Source: Alphaproteobacteria bacterium (GTDB lineage Bacteria > Pseudomonadota > Alphaproteobacteria > UBA7887). Taken from it: a DNA stretch of 6,292 nucleotides. Shown one piece after another: positions 1 to 5,718 of this stretch. The stretch is from contig JANQOH010000228.1 in the NCBI GenBank assembly GCA_028289725.1, positions 1 to 6,292 of the forward strand, given 5' to 3'. The position numbers and the translations under genes were made by a program. Below the pieces are notes generated by a model. It did no database searches, was not told the DNA's origin, and saw only the letters and a list, made by a program, of their open reading frames with translations. How positions within the stretch are numbered: position 1 is the first letter of the stretch; every line of letters begins with the position of its first letter.

Positions 1-1115
1 TGGAGCGACTGCCCAAGGACGCGATCCAAGGTCCGCCGCGAGCCGATTGGGGGTCTAAGGACGCTGCGACAGCCGCCTATTGGGCGCAACGGACGGCGGC
101 GTACCACGGCATCGTGACCTGGTCGCCGACCATCGATCCGGAAGCGCTAAAGACCCTGTCCCTTCAGATGGTGCAGGAGCAGAAAGTCGATCTCGTTCTG
201 CACGCCTGGGCGGCGGCGCCGATCGTCGAGGACGGCGTGATGCGTGGCGCGATTTTCGAAAGCAAGGAAGGCCGTCAAGCGATCCTCGCCAAAGTGGTGG
301 TCGATACCACCGGCGACGCCGACCTTTTGGCACGCGCCGGCGCGGCGCTCGAGTCGGACATTGACGAAGACGACATTCATCATTGCATCAACACCGCCTT
401 TTTGTTGGGCGGCGTCGATATGGAGAAGTGGATCGCCTTCCGCACCGAGAACAAACAAGGCTTCTCGGATTTCATGGCGCGTGGCCGTGACGCGTTCTCG
501 TCGTTCGAGAAACCCTTTGTGTCTTGGCGCAACGATGTTGCGCTGTTTATGGGGCCGCGATTGTCCGGTTATAGCGCGGTCGATGTCGAGGATCTCACGG
601 CCGTCGAACTGCGGTCGCGCGAACTGACCATCGGCCATCTGGACATTTATCGCCAGCACGCGCCTGGGTTCGAAAACGCGTTTCTCATGCTCGGTGCGCC
701 GCAAATTGGTGTGCGTCACAGCCGGCGATTGGCGGGCCTGAACAAAGTCACGCGTGCCCAATGGGACGAAGGTCGCGTGTGGGACGACGAAATCGGCGTC
801 TCGACCTCCCTGTCGCCCAAGTTCCCCAATATCTCGGTGCCTTATGGCTCGCTTGTGCCGGTGGATTTGGACGGTGTGCTGGGGGCTGGACGGCATGTCG
901 CGTGCGACGCGAGTTCGCATTCCTTCCTGCGCGAAGTGCCTCAATGCTGGTTGACCGGACAAGCCGCCGGTATCGCCGCCGCCCTGTCGGTCAATGCCGG
1001 CAAACAGCCTCGTGCCCTCGACCCGAGAGAGGTGCAGCGCGAATTGCTGAGACAAGGCGCCTATTTGTCGCCGTCGGTCGAAGCGGCCGCGGGATTAGCG
1101 TCAGCGGCCGAGTAA
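1..1115 (+). CDS. FAD-dependent oxidoreductase, C-terminal part (5' end outside window)
   Basis: The frame is open from base 3 with no stop before the TAA at 1113-1115, so 370 C-terminal residues are visible. The start, and the N-terminal Rossmann GxGxxG that should bind the ADP part of FAD, lie left of the window. The segment VVDTTGDADLLARAGA (about bases 297-344) is the GD-box region that contacts the FAD ribityl chain in FAD_oxidored-type proteins (PF12831-like). The C-terminus has the family's closing block: a GAGRH motif near 880-896, then SFLREVPQCWLTGQAAGIAAAL, which caps the flavin. It should be a soluble cytoplasmic redox enzyme; its substrate cannot be deduced. A GTG at 114 could start a 333-aa ORF, but coding-like sequence continues upstream of it, so I treat that codon as internal. 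The gene ends 20 bp from the convergent dehydrogenase gene. Confidence 0.85.
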   Translation, partial: ERLPKDAIQGPPRADWGSKDAATAAYWAQRTAAYHGIVTWSPTIDPEALKTLSLQMVQEQKVDLVLHAWAAAPIVEDGVMRGAIFESKEGRQAILAKVVVDTTGDADLLARAGAALESDIDEDDIHHCINTAFLLGGVDMEKWIAFRTENKQGFSDFMARGRDAFSSFEKPFVSWRNDVALFMGPRLSGYSAVDVEDLTAVELRSRELTIGHLDIYRQHAPGFENAFLMLGAPQIGVRHSRRLAGLNKVTRAQWDEGRVWDDEIGVSTSLSPKFPNISVPYGSLVPVDLDGVLGAGRHVACDASSHSFLREVPQCWLTGQAAGIAAALSVNAGKQPRALDPREVQRELLRQGAYLSPSVEAAAGLASAAE

Positions 1116-1135
1116 AATCCACTCGAGGAAGCGCG

Positions 1136-2023
1136 TCAGTCGGAGCCGTCGACAAGTTTCGCGATGCTGGTCGAATCCAGCGCGCCGTGACCGCGATTCA
1201 CATGAAGCGTGAAAAGTGAGGCCGCGAGCGCGCCGAGCGGCGTCGCGGTCTTCGATGATTGTGCGGACGCTTGCGACAGACGTAGATCCTTGGCCATGAG
1301 CGCCGCCGAGAAGGCCGCTTCGTAGTCCCGATTTGCCGGCGCGCTGGGAACCGGACCGGCGACGGGGCACATGTTCTGTAAGACCCAACTGCCGCCGCTT
1401 GACGTCGATAGGACATCAAAAAGCGTTTGGCGATCGAGACCCAGGCGCTCGCCCATCACAAAGCTCTCGGACAAGGCGAGCATCGAGATCCCCGCGACCA
1501 TGTTGTTGCAGATCTTGGCCGCCTGCCCCAGGCCGGGCCCGCCGCAATGGACCAGCGACTTGCCCATAACACCCAGGATGGGGCGCGCTTTGGCGAAGGT
1601 TTCGGGATCGCCGCCGCACATGAACGTTAGCGCCCCCGCTTCGGCGCCACTGACGCCGCCTGACACCGGGGCGTCGAGCATCGCGATCCCGGCGTCCGCC
1701 GCGGCTTTATGAACCGCGCGCGCGCTATCAACATCGATTGTCGAAGAATCGATCAATACCGTGTCCGCGCCGGCGGCCGCGATCACGCCGCTGTCCAAAT
1801 AGACCGCGCGCGCTTCGGCGCCGGTGGGCAGCATTGTGATGACGAAGTCCACGCCTTCCGCGGCGTCTTTTGGAGATTGCGCCGGCGTTGCACCAACTTG
1901 GACTGTGTAATTGAGCGCGTCGGGCGAGATGTCGTAAGCTTTCAGCGAATGGCCCGCTTTCAAAAGATTGCGCGCCATCGGCCGACCCATATTGCCAATG
2001 CCGATAAATCCGATGGATGCCAT
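1136..2023 (-). CDS. NAD(P)-dependent beta-hydroxyacid dehydrogenase, 3-hydroxyisobutyrate dehydrogenase family
   Basis: A complete 295-aa protein, the normal length for this family, which oxidises beta-hydroxyacids such as 3-hydroxyisobutyrate (valine catabolism) or reduces tartronate semialdehyde. The N-terminal Rossmann motif GFIGIGNMGRPMARNL is at residues 5-20. Asp31 at the end of the second strand suggests a preference for NAD over NADP (inference). The substrate-binding DAPVSGG is at 117-123, GPGLGQAAKICNN at 162-174 carries the expected catalytic Lys170 and Asn174, and the C-terminal AKDLRLS is at 244-250. The ATG at 2021-2023 is chosen because the family's N-terminus begins there and a GAGAGGA-like ribosome site lies just upstream. 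The frame stays open to 2170, but that extension resembles nothing in the family. The gene lies 185 bp downstream of the amidohydrolase, so it may have its own promoter. Whether it acts on 3-hydroxyisobutyrate, tartronate semialdehyde or another hydroxyacid cannot be decided, so no gene symbol is given. Confidence 0.9.
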   Translation of the reverse strand: MASIGFIGIGNMGRPMARNLLKAGHSLKAYDISPDALNYTVQVGATPAQSPKDAAEGVDFVITMLPTGAEARAVYLDSGVIAAAGADTVLIDSSTIDVDSARAVHKAAADAGIAMLDAPVSGGVSGAEAGALTFMCGGDPETFAKARPILGVMGKSLVHCGGPGLGQAAKICNNMVAGISMLALSESFVMGERLGLDRQTLFDVLSTSSGGSWVLQNMCPVAGPVPSAPANRDYEAAFSAALMAKDLRLSQASAQSSKTATPLGALAASLFTLHVNRGHGALDSTSIAKLVDGSD

Positions 2024-2208
2024 ATCGGCTTCCTCTCTGGTTATGAGCCTTGTTGGTTCTGTGGATGCGGCCTGAAGCCGTGTGACGGCTGCCACTTGGT
2101 GATGATAGCTCGCGACATGGCCATGCTGGTGTCTATCGTGCGGCCCAACAGCACCATTCCCGTCGCGCAAGACCTCTGAAAGCCGACAGGGACCGAGTCA
2201 GCCAAAGA
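2024..2208. other. 185-bp intergenic region upstream of the dehydrogenase gene
   Basis: This gap separates the amidohydrolase stop from the dehydrogenase start. It holds the candidate hairpin just after the amidohydrolase gene, a perfect 6-bp inverted repeat (AGCCGT at 2076-2081 and ACGGCT at 2085-2090, spacer GTG), and the dehydrogenase ribosome site next to 2023. I found no convincing -35/-10 pair on the minus strand. The size of the gap suggests the dehydrogenase can be transcribed separately from the genes upstream of it, but read-through is also possible. Confidence 0.5.
2181..2203 (-). terminator. possible weak terminator hairpin after the amidohydrolase gene
   Basis: Starting 5 bases after the minus-strand stop of the amidohydrolase gene, GGCTGAC and GTCGGCT can pair as a 7-bp stem with two G-U wobbles around a 9-base loop. 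Only three T's follow it on the minus strand, so at best it is a weak intrinsic terminator or an mRNA 3'-end stabiliser. It was called by eye without energy calculation. Confidence 0.3.
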
Positions 2209-3909
2209 TCAGTGCTGCGCTAGGGATCCGCGCATCAACTGGCCGGGCAGCGCGCCGGTGTGTTCATTATCCTGGAGGACGATTTCGCCGTTGATCACGG
2301 TGGCTTTCAGCCCATCGGCATATTGCTTGAGTCGTCGCGCGCCCGCGGGCAGGTCATTCACGACCTCGGGCATACGCGGTGCGATGCCGTCGGGATCGAA
2401 CACGACGATGTCCGCGGCGAGTCCTTCGCGCAATAAGCCGCGATCGTGGAAGCCCCAATTGGTCGCGGTGTCGTAGGTGATCATTCGCACGGCTTGTTCT
2501 AGTGTGAAGGCTTCCTGGTCGCGCACCCAATGGCTGAGCAAATGGGTCTGTAAAGAACTGTCCATGATCTGCGAGACATGCGCGCCGGAGTCGGAGAACG
2601 TCACGACCGAATGCGGATGGCGCATGAGGTCCAAGGCGTCGTCTTGGTTTTCATTGGCGAGCGGTTGGCGGAAGAACAGTTTGAGATCGTGCTCAAGTGC
2701 CAGATCGATCATCGCCTCGGCCGGACTCACGCCGCGCGCCTTCGCGACCTCTTCCATGGTCTTGTGCGGCCGTTCGATCTTGTCCATCAGGAAGAAAATG
2801 TCCCATTCCGGCGGACGCGCTTCGGCGCCAACAATCTCAGGGCCTTCATAGGGACGGTTCGCGACCTCGACGAGTTTGGCCTTGGTCTCCGGATCGCGCA
2901 GCGCGGCCTTCTGTTCGTCGAGCGGAAGCTTGCGGACATCGCGCCAGACATCCCAATTGTCGAACGGTGTGGTGGTCTCGAAGGACAGAATCGAATTGAG
3001 TTCGCGACTGTGGACCTGCGGAATGATGCGCGCGCCGTTCGCGTTGCCTTTCTCGATAATGTCGTAAAAATCGCGCCACTGGCCCGGATACTCCCGGCGG
3101 CTGAGGCTGCCGAACGTGATCGGGCGACCGGTCTCGGTCGAAAGGTCGACTAGGCGCTGGTAAAATCCCTTCATATATTCGGTGTCGCCCCGCTCCATGG
3201 CGAGTTCCATCATCCCGGCGTCGATGTCGCCCATGCCGCGAACGATCGCTTGGACTTCGGAGAACGGCGCGATGCGACTGGCCACGGGGCGGTCGTCGGA
3301 GGTCAGATGGCTTGGCGTGCGCGACGTCGAAAAACCGATGGCGCCGGCTTTCACCGCCTCCTGGACATGGCGCACCATGGCGGAGAGATCGTCGTCGGTC
3401 GCTTCGTCGGTGAACGCGCGTTCACCCATGACATATGTGCGCAGCGCGGAATGGCCGATATAGCCGGCATAGTTTAGGCCCTTTGGCAGCGCATCGATGA
3501 CATCGAGATATTCCGGGAACGTCTCCCAGCCCCATTTGATGCCGGTCAGCATGGCCTCGCGGGAAATATCCTCGGCGCGTTCGAGGTTGCGGAAGACAAA
3601 ATCCACGTCCTCTTCGGGGCACGGCGCAAGCGTGAAGCCGCAATTGCCCATCACCACCGTCGTCACGCCGTGGTAGCAGGAGCAACTGCCAAGTTGATCC
3701 CAGAAGATCTGCGCGTCCATGTGGGTGTGGCCGTCGACAAAGCCAGGCGTGACAACGTGGCCTTCAGCGTCGATGACCTGATCCGCTGGCTCAGAGATGC
3801 GTCCGATATGGGCGATCAGTCCGTCCTTGACGCCAACGTCGGCCCGGTAGCGCGGCATGCCCGAGCCGTCGATCACCATGCCGTTTTTGATCACCACGTC
3901 ATAGCTCAT
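2209..3909 (-). CDS. N-acyl-D-amino-acid deacylase-like amidohydrolase (D-aminoacylase family)
   Basis: A 566-aa metal-dependent hydrolase of the amidohydrolase superfamily, closest in layout to D-aminoacylases, which release D-amino acids from their N-acyl forms. The N-terminal small beta domain (residues 1-50) leads into the metal motif TPGFVDGHTHMD, with His61, His63 and Asp65. MGNCGF at 87-92 supplies Cys90, matching the metal-bridging Cys of D-aminoacylase. GHSALR is at 152-157, and FSDSGAH at 438-444 supplies the catalytic Asp440. The chain ends with the usual C-terminal beta segment (GLAADIVVFDPD, then a VINGEIV strand). The two ligand His residues expected in the middle of the barrel are not obvious (see findings). 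No signal peptide is seen, so it should be cytoplasmic. The ATG at 3907-3909 is preferred because GGAAGGGAAGG precedes it; a GTG at 3930 lies upstream of that ribosome site. It is 104 bp downstream of the ATC-hydrolase-like gene and probably in the same operon. Family call is firm; exact substrate unknown. Confidence 0.85.
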   Translation of the reverse strand: MSYDVVIKNGMVIDGSGMPRYRADVGVKDGLIAHIGRISEPADQVIDAEGHVVTPGFVDGHTHMDAQIFWDQLGSCSCYHGVTTVVMGNCGFTLAPCPEEDVDFVFRNLERAEDISREAMLTGIKWGWETFPEYLDVIDALPKGLNYAGYIGHSALRTYVMGERAFTDEATDDDLSAMVRHVQEAVKAGAIGFSTSRTPSHLTSDDRPVASRIAPFSEVQAIVRGMGDIDAGMMELAMERGDTEYMKGFYQRLVDLSTETGRPITFGSLSRREYPGQWRDFYDIIEKGNANGARIIPQVHSRELNSILSFETTTPFDNWDVWRDVRKLPLDEQKAALRDPETKAKLVEVANRPYEGPEIVGAEARPPEWDIFFLMDKIERPHKTMEEVAKARGVSPAEAMIDLALEHDLKLFFRQPLANENQDDALDLMRHPHSVVTFSDSGAHVSQIMDSSLQTHLLSHWVRDQEAFTLEQAVRMITYDTATNWGFHDRGLLREGLAADIVVFDPDGIAPRMPEVVNDLPAGARRLKQYADGLKATVINGEIVLQDNEHTGALPGQLMRGSLAQH

Positions 3910-4013
3910 GGCGCGTGCCTTCCCTTCCACCTAACCAATTGGACTCTATCACAAATGGGTTGTGGGGCCGGCTGCGCCCATTTCGCAGCGCACCTCCCCG
4001 CGTTGCGCCCGTC
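3910..4013. other. 104-bp intergenic spacer between ATC-hydrolase-like and amidohydrolase genes
   Basis: It contains the amidohydrolase ribosome site (GGAAGGGAAGG on the minus strand, ending about 8 bases before the ATG) and a CCAATTGG palindrome at 3935-3942. Two imperfect GC-rich hairpins lie around 3962-3980 and 3984-4007. The second pairs CGCAGCGC with GCGTTGCG, better as + strand RNA (one G-U) than as minus-strand RNA (one A-C mismatch). Neither is followed by a T-tract, so I do not call a terminator. No strong promoter is visible, and co-transcription with the upstream gene is plausible. Confidence 0.4.
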
Positions 4014-4511
4014 TTACGTGTCGGAGGCCCGCATCTTGTAGCGAAAATCGCAGTGGGACGCGCCCTGCATGATGGTTTGGCTGCGCGTCAAGTCGATGTC
4101 CGGGTTGTAGCCGGTACAGAACGAGCCGTCGCGGCCGCACGACAAAATGTCGCCGATATGCGCGAGCCCAAGCTCTCGATACATTTCGGCGTAGCGGCAG
4201 CGCGTCACATTGAAGTCGAGTCTGTCGCCGGACTTATCCAGGAAGTCGATCTGAAGCGCATCATGCTCTTGCCATTGCGGCAACAGCGCGGCGAAACCGT
4301 CGAGATCATTCGGTTGATCCTGCCGATCGGCGTAGGAGCGTCCATGCGCGACTGCATCCTTGACGATCGCCTTGGCGAGGATTTCACGCGCTTTCTCTTC
4401 GCCGAGCGAGGCCACCATTTCTTCATAGATCGGTTTGATCACGCCGGCTTCAATGCGCCGGCGAACGAGGATCGGAAGGTCGTCACCGTGCGCTGAATTG
4501 TCATCAGACAT
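4014..4511 (-). CDS. L-2-amino-thiazoline-4-carboxylic acid (ATC) hydrolase family protein
   Basis: A 165-aa protein recognised by its C-terminal half: FNVTRCRYAEMYRELGL (residues 100-116), then ILSCGRDGSFCTGYNP (122-137), then a closing GASHCDFRYK (150-159). This Cys-rich pattern (Cys105, Cys125, Cys132, Cys154) is what I recall for the ATC hydrolase family (PF14196). The namesake enzyme opens the thiazoline ring of L-ATC to give carbamoyl-cysteine on the way to L-cysteine in Pseudomonas. Most members are uncharacterised, so the substrate here may be another cyclic or amide compound. The N-terminal third is helical and charged, and there is no signal peptide. The ATG at 4509-4511 is the first start after the stop of the upstream small gene, 17 bp away. 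The ribosome site (AGGGTGAGG, about 10 bases from the ATG) overlaps that stop codon, which suggests translational coupling. The family assignment is good; the reaction is unproven. Confidence 0.8.
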   Translation of the reverse strand: MSDDNSAHGDDLPILVRRRIEAGVIKPIYEEMVASLGEEKAREILAKAIVKDAVAHGRSYADRQDQPNDLDGFAALLPQWQEHDALQIDFLDKSGDRLDFNVTRCRYAEMYRELGLAHIGDILSCGRDGSFCTGYNPDIDLTRSQTIMQGASHCDFRYKMRASDT

Positions 4512-4528
4512 GGGACCGGAGCCTCACC

Positions 4529-4816
4529 CTAGGTCACGTTTTGGACGATGCCGCGATACGGTTGCGTGCCGTATATGTCGAAGGACAAGAGACCGAGCTT
4601 TGCCAGCGGCAGTTCACCGACCAGTTTGGCGGCTTCGGCTTCATCGGCGCATTCAAGCACCAAGACGGCGCCTTTACCATCCGTCCGGCTGTAGATCTCG
4701 CGCACAATTTGATCCCGATACATGCCGAGCGCGTGTTGTGTCTCCGCCGCTAAATGCGGCGTGAATTCATCAGGGCTGGCATCTTCTTTGCGCGAGGCGA
4801 CAACAACGACTTTCAC
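4529..4816 (-). CDS. small muconolactone-isomerase/YciI-like alpha-beta barrel protein
   Basis: A 95-aa protein starting MKVVVVASRKEDASPDEF. It alternates strand, helix, strand (residues 1-8, 15-45, 49-55), then a helix (57-69) and a closing stretch LAKLGLLSFDIYGTQPYRGI. This is the layout of dimeric ferredoxin-like alpha/beta barrels such as muconolactone delta-isomerase and YciI relatives, whose C-terminal strand often reads like 'PLxKAGLLxFEVxPLxPF'. Specific catalytic residues cannot be named, so no reaction is claimed. The GTG at 4814-4816 is chosen over an upstream GTG at 4852 because GGGAGG lies six bases before it and the protein fold begins there. It is the first gene of the minus-strand set and is followed after 17 bp by the ATC-hydrolase-like gene. 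It may be a small isomerase, a substrate-handling partner or a monooxygenase-like barrel protein. Confidence 0.65.
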   Translation of the reverse strand: MKVVVVASRKEDASPDEFTPHLAAETQHALGMYRDQIVREIYSRTDGKGAVLVLECADEAEAAKLVGELPLAKLGLLSFDIYGTQPYRGIVQNVT

Positions 4817-4842
4817 GGTAGTCCTCCCAATTAGCCAAGAAC

Positions 4843-4861
4843 GCGTGGCCACGGGCCACGC
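4843..4861. promoter_or_regulatory. perfect 8-3-8 inverted repeat, candidate operator
   Basis: GCGTGGCC (4843-4850) and GGCCACGC (4854-4861) are perfect reverse complements separated by ACG. The repeat sits 27 bp upstream of the GTG start of the small barrel protein gene and abuts the palindrome CAATATTG (4861-4868). It could be a repressor binding site over the minus-strand promoter or an RNA hairpin in the 5' leader. No regulator gene is present in the window. Confidence 0.4.
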
Positions 4862-4890
4862 AATATTGGGCGCGACACTAGCACAAACTG

Positions 4891-4922
4891 TTGAAGCGGC
4901 GAGAGGTGATAGATCGCTTCAA
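4891..4922. promoter_or_regulatory. perfect inverted repeat TTGAAGCG-16-CGCTTCAA
   Basis: Half-sites at 4891-4898 and 4915-4922 are exact reverse complements, 24 bp apart start to start, about 2.3 helical turns. The dyad lies between the divergent genes. Relative to a start site inferred from the TATAAT box at 4950-4955, it spans roughly -40 to -71, where activators commonly bind. The spacing suits a dimeric regulator touching two separated half-sites. Confidence 0.4.
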
Positions 4923-4949
4923 AGCTAACCATATCGCAACTTTTCAGGC

Positions 4950-4955
4950 TATAAT
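4950..4955 (+). promoter_or_regulatory. consensus -10 box for the 114-aa gene
   Basis: TATAAT matches the sigma70 -10 consensus exactly, 28 bp before the ATG at 4984. No good -35 box lies 16-18 bp upstream (the bases there are near CTAACCAT), which fits a promoter that needs an activator at the upstream dyad. A ribosome site GGGAAGG (4971-4977) is present six bases before the ATG. Confidence 0.5.
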
Positions 4956-4983
4956 TTGCTCGAGCTCATAGGGAAGGCGAAAC

Positions 4984-5328
4984 ATGGTCAGCAAGTTATT
5001 GCGAATCCGGCGGCCGTTGGCTGCTGAGGTCTTGCCGGCCCAGCCAAACCCGGATCCGCCGCCCAAAATGGACCTGCCTCCGAAACGCAGCGTGCAGCCG
5101 CCAAAAGGCCCGCCGGTCGTGCTTAAGGCACGGACCGCACAACCAACGTTCAAAGTCGGCGAACGTGTACGTCTTAAGGTGGGGCGGGGCGACGTGTCCG
5201 AATGGACGGTTATCGGCCGCAGCTTCGGCGACGTCAGCTACGACATCGCGTCCGGCACTTTTGATGAGCCGGACCGCATTCTGCACGGCCTAAAGCCCGA
5301 GTCGCTGGAAAAAATCGAAACCACATAA
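4984..5328 (+). CDS. unrecognised 114-aa protein with proline-rich N-terminal region and small beta C-terminal region
   Basis: I do not recognise this protein. The first 11 residues are basic and hydrophobic (MVSKLLRIRRP), without a long enough hydrophobic core for a clear signal peptide. Residues 18-44 contain 12 prolines and three PPK triplets (26-28, 32-34, 39-41), suggesting an extended, positively charged linker. Residues 56-88 (FKVGERVRLKVG, then SEWTVIGRSFGDVSYDI) look like the first strands of an SH3-like or KOW-like barrel as seen in small YodC/DUF2158-type proteins; that comparison is weak. The C-terminus is acidic to mixed. The start is supported by GGGAAGG six bases upstream and by the TATAAT box at 4950. 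It is followed after 70 bp by the cupin gene on the same strand. It is transcribed divergently from the hydrolase set, so the two may share regulation. Confidence 0.7.
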   Translation: MVSKLLRIRRPLAAEVLPAQPNPDPPPKMDLPPKRSVQPPKGPPVVLKARTAQPTFKVGERVRLKVGRGDVSEWTVIGRSFGDVSYDIASGTFDEPDRILHGLKPESLEKIETT

Positions 5329-5359
5329 AGGTTTTGTAATATTGCCGACTGTTCCCTTA

Positions 5360-5387
5360 TTGGCGTAAGGATATGGACCATCGCCAA
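5360..5387. promoter_or_regulatory. nested inverted repeats upstream of the cupin gene
   Basis: TTGGCG (5360-5365) pairs with CGCCAA (5382-5387), and inside it ATGG (5373-5376) pairs with CCAT (5378-5381) around a single A. The two right-hand arms are contiguous while seven bases (5366-5372) bulge on the left. The structure ends 11 bases before the cupin ATG, next to its GGGGAAA ribosome site, so it could be an operator or an mRNA leader element. Arms are short, so chance is possible. Confidence 0.25.
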
Positions 5388-5398
5388 CGGGGAAAGTC

Positions 5399-5692
5399 AT
5401 GAGCAGCAACGACAATCTCGCGGTCCCGACGGTTTTCATCGACAATAAGCGCATTCGGGTGACCGAATGGCGTTTCGCGCCGGGCGCCGAGACGGGCCGG
5501 CACCAGCACGAGTACGACTATGTGGTGACTCCCTTAACCGACGGCCGTCTCAAGATTATCGATGGTGACGGCACTGAGTCGCACGCCGAGTTGAAGGTCG
5601 GCCAGCCTTACTTCCGCGAAGCCGGCGTCGACCACAATGTGATCAACGACAACGCGTTCGAGTTCGTCTTTATCGACACGGAGATCAAATAG
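5399..5692 (+). CDS. single-domain cupin protein
   Basis: A 97-aa single cupin barrel. Motif 1 appears as PGAETGRHQHEYDY (residues 28-41) with metal-ligand candidates His35 and His37. Motif 2 appears as GQPYFREAGVDHNVIN (68-83) with the third ligand His79 and Asn83. The glutamate usual in motif 1 after HxH is not at its standard spacing (EYDYV follows), so the metal site may use three His and water or another residue. Small cupins of this type (some called BauB, linked to beta-alanine degradation in Pseudomonas) occur beside catabolic genes, but I cannot assign that role here. The ATG is preceded by GGGGAAA at about five bases. It lies 70 bp downstream of the proline-rich gene, possibly in the same transcript, and ends 26 bp from the convergent transporter gene. 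Confidence 0.85.
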   Translation: MSSNDNLAVPTVFIDNKRIRVTEWRFAPGAETGRHQHEYDYVVTPLTDGRLKIIDGDGTESHAELKVGQPYFREAGVDHNVINDNAFEFVFIDTEIK

Positions 5693-5693
5693 C

Positions 5694-5709
5694 CGGGACA
5701 ATTGGCCCG
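5694..5709. terminator. short hairpin between convergent genes, possible bidirectional terminator
   Basis: CGGGAC (5694-5699) and GGCCCG (5704-5709) pair with one A-G mismatch around an AATT loop, in the 26-bp gap between the cupin stop and the transporter stop. There is no T-tract on either side, so termination strength is doubtful. Confidence 0.25.
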
Positions 5710-5718
5710 ACCATCGAC

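Noticed and set aside
147..1055. Long minus-strand open frame (302 aa) opposite the FAD oxidoreductase
   Set aside because: It lies wholly inside a well-supported gene, its translation is Arg/His-rich with no recognisable motif, and such frames are common opposite GC-rich genes.
2024..2170. In-frame 49-residue N-terminal extension of the dehydrogenase
   Set aside because: The extension is His/Arg-rich and unlike the family. The Met at 2023 directly precedes the Rossmann motif and has a ribosome site just upstream.
2578..3153. 191-aa plus-strand open frame opposite the amidohydrolase
   Set aside because: It is antisense to conserved amidohydrolase sequence, lacks any domain pattern, and has no supporting ribosome site; treated as a shadow.
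3962..4007. GC-rich imperfect hairpins after the ATC-hydrolase-like gene as an intrinsic terminator
   Set aside because: Stems contain mismatches or bulges and no T-tract follows on the minus strand.
3915..4496. 193-aa plus-strand open frame covering the ATC-hydrolase-like gene and its downstream gap
   Set aside because: The minus-strand frame has clear family motifs and this one has none, so the plus frame is a codon-bias shadow.
4817..4852. Alternative GTG start adding 12 residues to the small barrel protein
   Set aside because: The extension would be translated across the perfect inverted repeat, and the GTG at 4816 has a GGGAGG site at good spacing.
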